Source of the DNA: Phytophthora quininea
Taxonomy: Eukaryota; Oomycota; Peronosporomycetes; Peronosporales; Peronosporaceae
DNA length: 64,000 nt
Direction of reading: 5' to 3'
Assembly: GCA_011947345.1 (NCBI GenBank)
Contig: JAAVTG010000637.1
Coordinates: 124,001 to 188,000, forward strand
Positions 34,716-46,884 of this stretch are shown here, in pieces. Every line of letters begins with the position of its first letter. The stretch's first letter is position 1. Under the pieces are notes generated by a model. The model made no database searches and was not told the DNA's origin. It worked only from the letters and a program-made list of their open reading frames with translations. The position numbers and the translations under genes are program-made.

Positions 34716-35845
34716 TTGAGGGGACGACTCCACACTTGGACAACAATACCAGCAACCGTCTTGAAGCAAGTTGGGGTGCCGCGGAATGTTTTTGATAATC
34801 ACATGCCGACGGACGAATGCGCTGACCATCTCCTAGTTTACAGCAAACAGTCGAGCACCAGTACAGATTCAAGTCGCACAAGGTCGGATTTCGACATAAC
34901 ATCAGATACGACCCAGAACTATTGCTCTTGACAAAAATAGCTACACAACTCGTGTGCAATCTTGGTGAGGAGCAATATTGACTGTTGGAGAAAGTGGAAT
35001 ACGATTCTGAGCGGAATACTATTTCGCCAGGGTGTTACACTCACGTTAGCCGTACTACAAAGGAGCAATATGCGATAAAGTGTAAATGTTTTGCGAGAGC
35101 TTTCTCAGTTTGATTGTCACAGTTCTTGATTGAATTGCAGGTCGGTATCAATGCGAATACATACGGCTGCGCATTCCATCAGACTGTACGTCTCCCATGC
35201 CAGCACGCCATGTATCTCCGCAAGAGTTTACTTCCTATCAAGTCTGTTATCCTACTGGAGGCTGTCCCGTTACGATGGAGTCTTGTCGATGAAGATACAG
35301 ATGCCCCTACTACTGGATCCCCTGGTGGGTACTACGTGGTGAGTGTTGAAATGCCTCAACCGCGGGCATTGGAACACAATGAGAAGTATCGCGCTGCTTT
35401 TATGCACATCAGCGTCTCGTGGAGGTTTTTATTTGATAAGGGAACGACCGAGTTTAACCGGATGGATCGTCACCACGTGTTAGAAGCATCTGGGCGAACA
35501 AGTTCTAAGCCCGATAACAACCCGCTGGCTCGTGGTAGCACCAGTGAAAAAGGCGAGAGAAACTCTAAAAAGTATTGCTGCGATGATGCTCCAAGCACCA
35601 ATAGTAGAAATGCTGGTGCGTCCAACACAAATATTGATGGTGCCATCAATACCAATATCGACAGTTCAACCGCAGTAGGACCCGAACAATCACGTGACTC
35701 ATTACTACCGACATCGACGTGGTTACTGCCTTACAGTCCACGATGCCAACCTGTGCAGGTTGACGAGAGCGTTGATGACCTACAGGTAGGTGAAGTTTCA
35801 CACCTGTCGATTAAACTCAACGAAGCAAGTCGACCTGCTGGATGA
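34716..35845 (+). mobile_element. MULE transposase, C-terminal part with SWIM motif
   Basis: The last 243 codons (35114-35845) are open and read YGCAFHQTVRLPCQHAMYLR, a SWIM-type C-x-H zinc motif typical of MULE C-termini, then AVPLRWSLVDED and a long Ser/Asn-rich tail. Upstream, 34716-35110 gives ECADHLLVYSKQ and other pieces of the preceding helical region. It may be the other half of the MULE at 31983-33170, split by an insertion. Confidence 0.6.
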
Positions 35846-36479
35846 CTGAAAATGAAAAGAGCTGCAAAGAAAGCCAAGCGGAAGAAAGAGATTCAGCAAA
35901 CAATTGAGTTTGTCGAAGGGATTGCCAACAACGGGGATGCGACAATACAAAATTTTCAAGCTTAGGTGGACTCAAAGAACTTGTTGATAAACGAGTGTGG
36001 TGATACGTTTGATGCGACACAGTTAAGTCACCAGTCGGCCGTTTTAAAAGACCAAAAGCTTTCATCGAAACGATAAACTTGAAGCATGATCGTTTTGTGT
36101 GTTCTCCCATGTACGCCGGGTTAGTTGTTTTTCACCAACAATTGGTACAGTTGTTACCAATATTAGTGATTCTCATGGTTAGTAGGATAGCAGGTTGCAG
36201 ATTCGTCCAACTAGCCAAGCACATCAAACTTGCAGCCTCGCAACCGTGAGGGCCTACAAACCATTAAGCGCTGGATGTTATTCAATTAGGGCGCAGAAAG
36301 GGTAGGGTAGGGTAGGCGCGATGGCTATTAATTTCAGCGAGCTGAACTGATCAGAAAGCTAACAAACAGTATGGTCAAGGAAGGAACCCGTCCCGCTACA
36401 GACCTGTTTGTACAATCTTGTGCCTTACATGCTGCATTAGAAGACACCACCAATGAGGAGGACAGAGACGACGAGCTGG
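35846..36479. other. Unassigned AT-rich sequence
   Basis: No gene seen. Contains three copies of GGGTA at 36299-36316, a short simple repeat. Confidence 0.35.
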
Positions 36480-37420
36480 ATGAGCTAACGTAGTGATCTG
36501 AGTTCTCGCAACTCGGTACCTGTTTCGCAGTAGCGTTCCCAAGGCCGCGGAATGGTATCCAGAAAGGGTAATCCTGACGGACCCTGTACGGGCTCGTCGT
36601 GACCTCCGTATTAGCATCCAAGGGTTTTGCTACCTACTTTCTTGCTTAGTCGATCACCATATTTTTCAGTGAGCCCGGGAAGCAACAAGAAGCCCCAGTC
36701 CAGCTCCAGGTGGAGGTGTTTCTGTACTCCATGTTGTCAAACTCTTATAATCAGATTTCCCAGCATTTTGGTATTTGATGAATCTATATTTTGCAAGTGT
36801 TTATGCGCTTACAAAACAATTGACATTTTTTATATTCTTCGTTTAATTTTAAGAACTGTTAAGAAATTTCGCGATCGTCTCGTTGAAGCAGTTCTTGCGC
36901 TTGAGCCCAGTTTAGTTCAATGGCTTTCCAGGCAGGTCGTGATGAAATTGCTGCCCACGTACGGAGGGCTTCTGGGTTTCCTAAATGTTTGGGCTTCGTA
37001 GATGGAACAACAATCAAACTCAAGTACGCAACCTAAGGTCGTTCCTGAATGCTACATCTCTCGGAAATCTGACTAGTGACGGAATTGTGTGCGATCACCG
37101 ACGCCGTGTCACGTTTGCCTGTACGTATTTCCTGTTATTTCTTATCTTTACCATTGCGACTGTGTTTTGGTTTGTGGCGCAGGTTGCATAAGAGACAGGA
37201 ACAGCACGCAATGAACAGCGCAATTAAGTTTTCGAAAACGCGAACACACCGTGTAAGCAGGCTGGATATCTTTCACTGCTAAGTCTTCCTCCCTTCAAGG
37301 CATCTTGTCACGGTGATCATCTATTCCTCGCCCGGTATTCCTGCGCTTACCAGCCAACAATGTGCCGTGTCGATCGCTCGGGTCAGAGCGAGCAGGAAAA
37401 AAGTCACAAAGCCATTGCAA
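36480..37420 (+). mobile_element. Decayed PIF/Harbinger-type transposase
   Basis: Plus-strand frames give VEVFLYSMLSNSYNQISQHF, RDRLVEAVLALEPSLVQW, SGFPKCLGFVDGTTIKLK (the diagnostic first-Asp region GF-D-GT of DDE_Tnp_4), IVCDHRRRVTF, and near 37330 SSPGIPALTSQQCAVSIARV. Frames change repeatedly and stops are frequent. Confidence 0.55.
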
Positions 37421-38215
37421 GCACATGGCATAGAAGAGGAGATATAGGAAACGAGCCATGCTTCGACGATGTGTTGGAGCCGTTCACATCTACTTGAGCA
37501 TATTATAGAAGTGTCCTTGGCCTCACCCTATCTAAGACCCGAAGTGCCGACTCGGCGACTATGACGTAGTGTGGAGGCGTTGACCCTGAAAGAACCGATT
37601 TCAGCACGCTCACTAACAACTTTGGGAAGACTGTGCGATTCCGCACCACGGCATACGTCTTTCCTTTTTATTGTAGGATTGAGATTGGGTAAGGACTGTC
37701 ATTGTTATCAGGGCTCTTCAAGATTATTTTCTGAACGCATTTATTATTGGATGCTTGCTTTATTTCAAGTATGTTTGCTGGCGCAAAACGAAAGCATAGC
37801 TGAGATCAAAAACGCAAACTGCGATGAATCGTAGGGTTCTTTGCAAGCTCACCGTCATTTTACTAAGCAAGGTGCGGTATGGAAAACACATAGAATTATA
37901 GCTGGGTTTTCAGCCAAACATATTGCGGTGTTCCAAGTAAAGTGGAAGTGTTTTTGGCAGTACTTCTCGCGAATGTGGATTGTAAAATGTCCTCCATTGT
38001 TTCGGAACGTAGACCCGGAAAGAAAAACAGCAATTTGTCGCATTAAGAATCAATTAAATCATGCAAACTGGGAGGTAAAATATGTCTGTCCAAAGCCCCA
38101 CCATAATAGAGTTCGTGGTTGGTTTAAAACATCATCGAGAAAATATGAACGATCTGCGATGTCCTGCATTTCCACACCTTTTGTGATCAACGACTCTTCA
38201 ATATTTATTGATGCA
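37421..38215. other. Unassigned sequence
   Basis: A plus-strand open stretch (37841-38251) contains RIKNQLNHANWEVKYVC but I recognise no family. Probably the flank of the DIRS-like element. Confidence 0.3.
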
Positions 38216-41200
38216 TCAGCAATTACTCAAGTCGGTCCGTGTAGGGGATGAGAGCCCCACATGAGGCGGTGCAGATGTATCAACAATGAAGAGTCGAATT
38301 CTCCCTGGTGCCTGCCACCAGCTTGGCTGAGAATGTTGAGATCGATTCCTGGCATGGACAGATGTACACCTTGAAGGCGTCGGAGACCCAGCGACCGTGG
38401 AACTGAATAGTGCATCGATCCCCGTTCTGTACATGTGCGCTGCTCCGCCTGCCCAGAGGGAGTGGGAGCTGAACTTGCTTGGGTTCTCGACAGTGGCAGT
38501 GGCTGCCCGCTTGGTGGTCTTGGAGACTTGATGCACGATAGACAGCCAGATCCGCTCTTGAAACCGGCAGCCGGAATTGTAGCCGGAAGATCATCATGTG
38601 CGTTGCCGAGCATGAGGGCACCAAATAAGGGGCACAGGAATCTGTGACCTGAACGCTTTAACATGCGAGTTATTGGCCCACCATTCTGGTTCATATTGGA
38701 ACCGTGAAATCTAACGAATACATGTCAGCTCGAGCTCCATCGATTTTCGGGGTTCCATCTCGGTCAACGACTTCCATGTGACGGGCCTTCAGGGCGAACA
38801 ATGCGAACCTCGTGCTGCTTATGGGTACGATCTCGGAACGCCGTAGCAGGAAGAAAAGCGCAATACATACAGCCCTCCAAAGTGCTTGATCAAAGAGGTT
38901 GGCGATGTCGAAAGGGTGAAAGCAAGTTTCCATGATGCGGATCGACACGGGGTCTTGTGGCGCGTCGCGCCGTCGAAACGGCAGATCCCTTTGAGTAACA
39001 TTTGAATGTGGGGATGCGCTAGGGGGAACTCTTCTCCGGTGGACGAGAGGAAATGGCGAATGCCGCACAGCGCGGCGGATATAGTCGAACCTCGGATAGG
39101 GCCCCCAGAGCCGAAGCCGTGCTGAAACTCATAGAGAATGAAATCAGAAATATGTTACATGCGGTAGACAATCGGAACGTCGGTCAACCAGGGGTCGATG
39201 CCGCGGACCGAGATCCAAGCGACCCATCTTCTCATCGAGGGGCCGTACCTGGCAAAGGTGGAGTAGGCAACGGAGTGTTGGCGGAGATACAGCGCCAGAG
39301 CGTCGAGAGTCCGTCGATGTCCAGAGCTGGGGAAACCTGGGACCAGCCGAGAGTTAGCGACCGAAAGAGAGGTTCGTATGAAGTAGCAGCAGAGAGGCGA
39401 GAGTCGGCATCGGCCTTGGTGTTGGTTGAGCCAGCGAGATGGGCCGCCGAAAAACGGATCCCAAGCGACGTCTCCCAATGGCCGAGGATGCGGATAACGT
39501 CCTGGGCACGGGGTTGCCGGGACACATCCTGTTCTTCCAGGAGACCGCCGACGCGTTGTCGATGAGGAAACGGACGTGAAGTGGCCAGTCGCGAGGAGTT
39601 AATGATTAGGACCATCGTTTTCCCCACACGTGGGCGGCGAAAGCACACGACACGAGTTCGCGAAAATTGATGTCGAAACCATTGGGGTTCCCGGAGTTGA
39701 ATGACCGCGCGAGCTAGCGTTCGGAGGAAGAGAACCGACAAGTGAGGGCTTCTTGAGCCATAGTATCGAGAGCACATAGGCCGTAATCGCTGGCACCCAT
39801 CTCCACCACCACATCCGGTGGAGGGAGGGCATTGAAGTATTCCAGGGGCATGCCGTCGGTAGTCGTTGCGAGAGGGCTCCGGGGAGTGATATGCCGCAGC
39901 AACTAGCCGATGAGCCTTGGTGTTGAACATCAGGCCAAGGACGGTGCGCGTGGTATCCCAAGGTGTGAACTTGTCCTCGTTCACAGCCGAGGTCCCTAGA
40001 AGAGCCGTCATAGCGAATCGGAGCGACCGTTCCATATCTGAGCAGGACAAATCGATGTTCCGGACTACGTTGACATGGTCATCGACAGAAGTGGTAGTTG
40101 AAGAAACCACTGGGGTTGGCAGCGTTGGAGTGGTGGCCGTGAACGTGGGCGATTGCCCCTCCAAAAGCTTGTACACACCAGGGGAACCCGTCCAACCAAA
40201 CGGGGCCGACAGTTCGATAACCAGTGCATATTCACTTGGAATGAGGTCAGCGAACATGTAAACACAATCACTGTGGATGCTCACGTTACGAAAGGTGGAC
40301 GCCACGTCGCCTGCCATTAACTTAACCGGTGAGGACAGCCCCTCCCGCTTCAGGCGGTGGATTTCCCCGCGATGGCGTCGCAGTGTTGATAGTCGGCAGG
40401 GGAATGCAGGCTTCGCTCGTCAAGTCGTTGACCGATGCTCCTTCGAGAAACGACAGGTCGTGGATAATGCGACCCGTTGCCTGCGGGTCTCCGCCGGCCT
40501 TATCGACGACTCCAAAGGGGTTAATAAAAACTTCCGGCCAGATAGTCAGATGTCCAATGTCGAGCACCAAGCAGCGGCCCGCGTCGTGTTCTTAGCGAAT
40601 GTTTTTGCGAAGAATATCTACGCCTTCCACCGCGAAGCCATGGTTCAGCGGCGACGGGGAGGGGGCTGACAGGGAAGCGGGCTGGCAAGGGTGACACGAG
40701 CACCTTCAGCGGCTACCTGAAGACGTGGGTACTCGGTGCATAAGCGGTCCACAACGGCGAGTACTATGTTCTTGTTAGGTCGATAATTGGTTGCTGCCTG
40801 CCCTCGCACCAGCTCGACAAACCGTGCCAGAGGTATGCGGGTCCGGAGGATGAATTCGGAGAAAACCGACTTGAGCGACGTGTCAAGAAGGAATTCTTCT
40901 TGGGCTCCTGAACCCTGGCTTAGGGTAGTACTCTCTCCGGGCAGGGTCAGCCTGTGCTTGGCGAATTTGCGTTGAAGCCAGAGAGTTTGCAGTTTCCGGT
41001 GACTTGCCGCCCAGTATGCTGCGTTCTCAGCAAGAGTGATGGCCGTTTGCTGGGAGACGACGAGACGGGCAACGGAGCGGAAACCGAGACATTCTCCGTT
41101 GTCGCCCCGATCGTACGAGATCCCTTGGGAGCCTGCTGTACGAAGCAACGTGAGCGGTACCAGGGCGAAGTTGTCTTTGCGCCTGATGACGCACTTGTGC

Positions 41201-42473
41201 TAGGTATCGCGGTGGAACTCGACCTGGAATCTGTGACTGCTGGGCGTCTAGGTACAATCCGTGGCTGTATGGCCGTATGATTAACACATGGCTGTATGGC
41301 TGTAGGCTGTTGGGTTGGCTGTATGGTGGTATGATTAGCACGTGGTTGTATGGCCGTAGGCTGTATTGTTGGATGAGCAGCCGAAGGGCTGGTTCCGCCG
41401 AGGAGATCCTGGCGCCATGGCTCCGTTCCACGCCAACAACCGACGGTGATCGAGGTGTCCGCACGAGACCCATTGGTTTGGGAAAGAGAGGGGCTGGTAT
41501 CATTAGCTACATTATCCCGCTGAGTAGACCGTAGCGACGATGAGTCCCCAACACAGCGGTCTTTTCACGCCCTGTCACCGTGTCCTCGATAGCCGCACTT
41601 GTCGTCACGCTCGTATGCACGATGGTCGTGTTTACGCCAAGCAGTTGGGCGTCGGTCCTGGTCGTGGCGGTTCCGCTCCGGGTGTTCAAAGGCGCGGCGC
41701 TCCCGTTCAAGCCATTCGTGTTCGCGGTGGTAGGGGTGCTCGACTCACTCACGGAGGCGCATAGGCACGTGCTCGCGCCAGTTGTGCAGCCGGTTTGGGT
41801 GACCACATCTCTCGGGGTTACCGCCAGAACACTCTACGCCGCCGGGGTTGTGAAGATATGGCTCTTGGCCGTACCAATTAACGGGAGCGATGACTGGAAT
41901 GTCATCAGGCACACCCTTCTGGCGAGGTTGTTGCTCGTCCGGGTCGCGACGATAGTTGCGATTATGGCCCGTGTCGGTACTCTACGATGGTGTCCGGGCG
42001 GCACTTCGGTGCTATTGCCAGCGCTTGTGGTAGTGCAGTGAGATGCCGTGGTTGTAGCAGCTGCCAGCGTGACAGGTGTTGGGGCTGCAACGCTAGCGGG
42101 CTCGTCCGTGGGCTCCGGCTCGCCCGAGGGAAGCGAGTCGTGCACGCTTGCGTCTGTCTTGGCGGACGTCTCCCCTCAGAGCTCCCGGCCGCGCTCGTGG
42201 TAGCAGCATCTGTGGTGGCTTTAGACGCTGGTTTGCGGGCAGATGCTGAGCGAGTGAGTTGCTTCTTCCCTTTCTGGCTGCTCGTAGCCTCTGGGAGCGG
42301 TTGCTTGCATTTTGCTGTTCGTCGTCTGAGCGGCGTTGCCGTCGAGCGCGGAGACGAGGCGGGTTGAACTGTCACGTCTGTCGTGGCATCGTTCGTCACG
42401 TCGACTAGGGGACAGGAGTCTCGGTAGTCGTCGTCGGCATTGCCGATGGTGAAGTTGGGGTGTTAGTGCTCAT
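38216..42473 (-). mobile_element. DIRS-like retrotransposon (gag-like, RT/RNase H, tyrosine recombinase), decayed
   Basis: Read right to left. 42473-about 41030 is a Thr/Ser/Pro-rich gag-like region opening MSTNTPTSPSAMP. 41148-40650 gives SEFILRTRIPLARFVELVRG. Reverse transcriptase follows: GVVDKAGGDPQATGRIIHDL (about 40500) and the catalytic SVDDHVNVV (about 40080). Next is the RNase H-like region with RFSAAHLAGSTNTKADADSR (about 39430). The tyrosine recombinase ends the element: YSTFARYGPSMRRWVAW, IALFFLLRRSE (first Arg box), FSSHSLWAGGAAHMY and FHGRWVSDAFKVY. Reverse transcriptase plus tyrosine recombinase in this order is diagnostic of DIRS-type elements. Frameshifts, stops and the loss of the catalytic Arg (TGG at 38453-38455 for CGG) show that it is dead. 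Confidence 0.8.
41261..41372. repeat. Two-copy imperfect tandem repeat of about 56 bp
   Basis: Copies 41261-41316 and 41317-41372 share GGCTGTATGG, TATGATTA, GTAGGCTGT. In the gag-like frame they encode a repeated Y-S-H-V-L-I-I pattern. Confidence 0.7.
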
Positions 42474-43543
42474 GGCTGTTGGAATCGTGGGAAAAAGAAG
42501 AAGAAAACTCAAAGTCTGCTTAGAGATCTAAATCTAAACTGCTGAGCGACAGCAAGCGCGAACAGCTCCGTGGATGGTTGGCTGTGGGCGGAGCGATCTC
42601 ACATTGGTGTGGAAAGCACCATTTCTGGCTATGCCTGAAATGAACCATGCCGTTGCTTACCCTGCTTTATATAAGCACAGCAGCACTTGAAGCAACATTC
42701 ATTTTTTAGGAGAAAAGGCGAATCAATGTAGAGATCATGTAAACTGTGTAACGTTCGCGACATTGCGCTCTTGTTTCTGGCGTAAGTGCAAAAGTTGCCG
42801 CCGTGCACCCAAGTGTCGAACTCCTCGCCCAACGGGTTCCTTGTTAGCATTGTTTCCACAAAGATTTGCTTCTCACTGGGGTTTTCTACTTGGTGGCGCA
42901 CTGCGCCTCTTCTTTGCGGCGGTGGCTAGCTTATTCCTAGCACTGGCGTCGAGTCGCTCCGAGCAAATTATAAGTGCTAGCTACCCAGATATATTTCAGA
43001 AACATGCGACAAGACCTCTACGGACCGGATATAAAAGGGGTAAGTCACAGAAGCAACTGACGAAAACTTCTTTAAAATGCGTCGAGATAGACAGAAAGTA
43101 TCTGAGTAGATTATTTGCCATAGCAGCTTAATGACGTTCTCCAACCTTGCCTCGTTGCAGATGGACCAGCGTTCGGCATAAACGACCGGAACGTTAACAG
43201 GCGTCACCATTCGATGTAGTTTTATCAACGTTTCAGAATTCTAAGAAACATACCGGCATAAATTGCCATGCAAATATACAAGTACCAAATTATAACACCT
43301 ACCAAGTGATCGCCTCTTCCGCGTAGTCTGCTCGATAAAATTCAAGTTTAACGAAATTTTGTTATAGAAAAAAGACATCCAGTCGCACTCCCAGACGCCG
43401 GGTAGCCGTAAATATCATTTATACCTATTCCGAAGACAATCAGCAATAAGTAGCGTTAGGCTCTAGCATTTTGCAGGAAATAAGTAACGCGAACGTGCTC
43501 AACAAACAAGTAAATTATCAGTTAAACTAAATGCATCAACCCT
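42474..43543. other. Region between DIRS-like and hAT elements
   Basis: Includes the presumed 5' untranslated end of the DIRS-like element and the 3' flank of the hAT transposon. No gene recognised. Confidence 0.35.
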
Positions 43544-45295
43544 CTAGATGGACGCGTCCACTGTCGTCACGTCCCAATAACTATCATTCACCTTTAGGAA
43601 TAGAATCTTTTCGAGGGTAAGCGGCGTGATGCGGTTCTTCTCGTAGCGCAGCACCATCCGAGCGACGTTGAATAGGCGCTCAACGATATTAGACGTCGGT
43701 GGGATGATCTCCAGTAGCTCGTAAGCGCTCGTCGCGACTTCAACCTTGCGCCTCTTCAAAATACGGTCAGCGAAGCCTATTTTGGTGGGCTCCGCCTCGC
43801 CTGTAGCCTCCTCCGCCGTGCTCTCCGCCCGCAAAAACGGCTGCAACGCCGCACGCTCGGGGCGAGAGAGCCGCTTCGCCTTACCCGCCAGCACCTTCAC
43901 CACTGCCGACTCAAAGTCGGGCGAGTGGACAATGTCAGCCCTTGGCGCTAAGAAAAATACAAAAACATAGTTAGCAGCATCAATAATTAGAGCTTAGCTG
44001 TACATACGTACCGAGGTAGTTGGCGAATGATGGTTGGATCTCCAGAAGTCCATCCAGCAGGTCCCGTGCATTCAACAAGTTGAGGCCCTCCGACTGCAGC
44101 TTCTTGGCAACGGACTCCACATCCCCTAGCTGAGTCAGGAGGGCCTTGAGCCGCCGGTTTGCGGCCGGCGCTAGCATCTCTTCGGCGAGTTCCTCGTCGT
44201 CCGCGCTGATAAACTCGCGCAGCTCAAAGTAGCGCGCGAGCATCGAGTAGGTCGACCCCAGCGCGTCTCATTCCGCAGCTTGGGCCTGAGGGAAGTTTTT
44301 AACCTTTTCAAAAACCAAATATCAAAATTAGAATAGCTCAAATTTAGCTCAAACGAAAAGTCAAAATTACATACCTCAATTTTGAAGCCTGAGTGATAGT
44401 TCGCAGACGCCGCATGAGTGACTACACTTGCTCCAGGTCGCCTCGTACGGCTCCAGGAAGCCGCGCACAGCCAAATTAAGGCGATGGCTCGCGCAGCCGA
44501 CAAGCGGCACCCCCATCAGCCGCGCCAGCCTCTTGTTCATCGCACAGTTGTCACCAACTAAAAGACAACGTTAGAAATATCCTTGCCAAAAAAGGCAAGA
44601 ACGCAGCGATAGATGCCATGTGGCTCTCCGCATTAAGCCAGTCGTCCGGGCCGTTGATGACCGGTGCGAGCGACAGCAGGGGGCAGTGGCGGACGCCATT
44701 CAGCTCAAAGCAGGCGTACACCGCCATGTAGTGCTCGTTGCCGTGCGTCCAGTCGTCCAGAATCGCGCCAAACTTGTCCGGGAGCACGGCACCAATGTTC
44801 TTCTCGACGGCTTTCGCCACGCTCTCCATGTCGCGGTCAATGGTTTCCTTGCAGACAGGTGGTAGATTTGTGTACCTTTCAAAAATATACTTAGAGTTAG
44901 CCAGATTTAAAATTACAAATAGAAAACAATATGTTACCGTCTTGTCGTTTCCATCTCGACGAAGGAAAACGGGGGTTTCCCTTTACGATCCAAAGCAGCC
45001 ATGCGTGGCGGTTAGACGCCTTCTGGCGCGCCCACGGCAGCAAAGTGCCCGTGGCGACAGCACTGGCCGCTTCCATCTCGGCCTCAAATCTGGGGTGGTC
45101 GGCCCGCACGTGCGACACAAGGTTTGTGAAGCCCGTTTTGGGCATGTGCTTGCGTGTCTTGCCGCAAGCCTTGCATCCCTGCAGGCCAGTAGGCTCGCCG
45201 TCCTCAGTCAGTAGCGGCTTAAAGTAGAAAGCCGCCACTTGCTTCGGCGTGAACTTGCCCTTGGAGGGCTTGGGGGCAAGGAGGGCGTCAGACAT
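43544..45295 (-). mobile_element. hAT transposon, nearly complete transposase
   Basis: Minus strand from ATG 45295. BED-type zinc finger: GCKACGKTRKHMPKTGFTNL with HVRADH. Then FGAILDDWTHGNEHYMAVYA (first catalytic Asp region), LMGVPLVGCASHRLNLAVRG, LRNETRWGSTYSMLARYFEL, and the C-terminal dimerisation block PPTSNIVERLFNVARMVLRY with LFLKVNDSYWD, stop at 43544. Introns with GT-AG ends lie near 44883-44934, 44293-44374 and 43949-44011. The damage is light: one-base losses at 44971-44975 (G5), 44588-44593 (A6), 44560-44563 (A4) and one near 44447, plus one in-frame TAG (LEQV-stop-SLMRR). If the homopolymer losses are sequencing errors, a single nonsense change remains. Confidence 0.8.
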
Positions 45296-45639
45296 GGCGA
45301 GAGTTGGTGGCGTTGGTTGGAGGGGCTCAGGTAAATTGTAGAGCGAGATGAAGTAGCGAGGCTGACCAAGTTAGAGCCCTCAGAACCAACAGTGAACTGC
45401 TGGCTGTCGGGCTTCTGAAATAAATGTTGTGTATCGAAACACCAAACTTATAAAATACGTAACATGAAGCAGGTAAATCAAATATTTACGGATTTTACAG
45501 AAATATATTTTCAGTAAATATATTTTCCGGCTTCCCTGCCCAGACGGGATGTTTTCCTGAACCCTTTGCAGTATACACGACGTGCAGACTGAAAAGTCAA
45601 TGTCAAGATACGTGAAACAATCAATTTGATTGATGCTGT

Positions 45640-46140
45640 TGAAGACTTGCCACCTCGTCCAATCACCCGCCACAATCTTGCGCAACTCGTCGAGTAGCTT
45701 GCTGATCTGTGTGCAGCTGCAATTGGAGAAGCGAAATCTCGCTGATATTCGTCTGCTGCTCGACGCTGTCATTGCAAAATATCCGGCAACAGCTGACAAC
45801 CTCAAACCAATAGCCAATTTGAGGATACGATAGTGACGTTGCCGCGAAACCAGTCGCTACGTACTCGGGAGGAACAGGCTGGTTTCGCTATGCTCTTAAC
45901 GACCAGTGCAACGAAAACCAACAAAGAAGATATTGCTGCCTCTGCTATGCGCCAGAAAAATACCCTCGTCACTCTTCGATCGCCAAGTACTCAGACATAC
46001 TGTGTATAATCCTACCTACAAATAATCGGTGCGAACACCTGTTTTTGCAGTGCAAGTTATTCTGACACCGCGCCGCTCATGTCTACTGGTCAACTTCGAG
46101 ACCATTGTTTTCCTACGCTGTAATTGAAAACTGTGGGACA
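45640..46140 (+). mobile_element. C-terminal fragment of another hAT transposase
   Basis: Plus-strand pieces read EKRNLADIRLLLDAVIAKYP, then QAGFAMLLTTSATKTNKEDI, ILPTNNRCEHLFLQCKLF and SCLLVNFETIVFLR, in the order of the hAT C-terminus (normally PTSNxCERLFS...). Frames change; only the last third is present. Confidence 0.5.
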
Positions 46141-46884
46141 TGACTTCGCTTCTTGACGGTGAATGTACCCAAGATGTACGAAATCGCTGTCTAGTATTAG
46201 CTAAAGCGTTTTTACTGAAAGACTTCACGTCTCCAATAAAAATAAAAACGGGTTCAAACTCCCGATTTATTATTACAGGTCGTAGTAAAACGCTAATAAA
46301 AATTCCTACTCCATGTTCACTGATTACTGTAATTTTTGCCGTTTGTCCTTGTTTTACAGTGCAAATTGCATACAGCGAAAAGACACATATCAGTGACTTG
46401 TGACATGTCTGTGCCACGCGGACACAGTTCATTTTTGATTTCGGACAATAGGCACCCCAGCGAGATCGAGGCCAGGCTCGTAGAGTCTTCAAATGATGGC
46501 TCTTAGCGTTGTATCACAATGGACGGTGGTGGCTGAACCTTCGCGCGAACCGTGTCACACGGAAGGCCAAGAATTCCAGCAGAAGTTGAGGTTGTAAAAT
46601 CATTGATATTTTTCCAACGGCATTGCTTACCTAGATACACAGATGTTTTACGCACCGTGATGGAACTGAGAATAAAAACGCTAGATTCAGAGATGGATCA
46701 AAGCAGATTATCGACATATCGTATCTTTGAGTTTTTTCGGAGCCAAGTTGTGTGTGTGTGTGTTTCTTTCTTCTTTTGGCGCTACTGCGATGGGCGCTGG
46801 CGGTCACTGCACCTAGCGGCCGTCCCTGACAGCCGAATTCGTCATAAACCGTGCAGATCCCGTCGCCACTGACGGAGTTACATC

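Noticed and set aside
41580..42367. Long plus-strand open frames rich in Val/Ala
   Set aside because: They are the antisense of the gag-like Thr/Ser/Pro-rich region; their hydrophobic look comes from reversed Thr/Pro codons.
38216..42473. Tyrosine recombinase as a cellular or phage integrase gene
   Set aside because: It is preceded by reverse transcriptase and RNase H on the same strand, which identifies a DIRS-like element.
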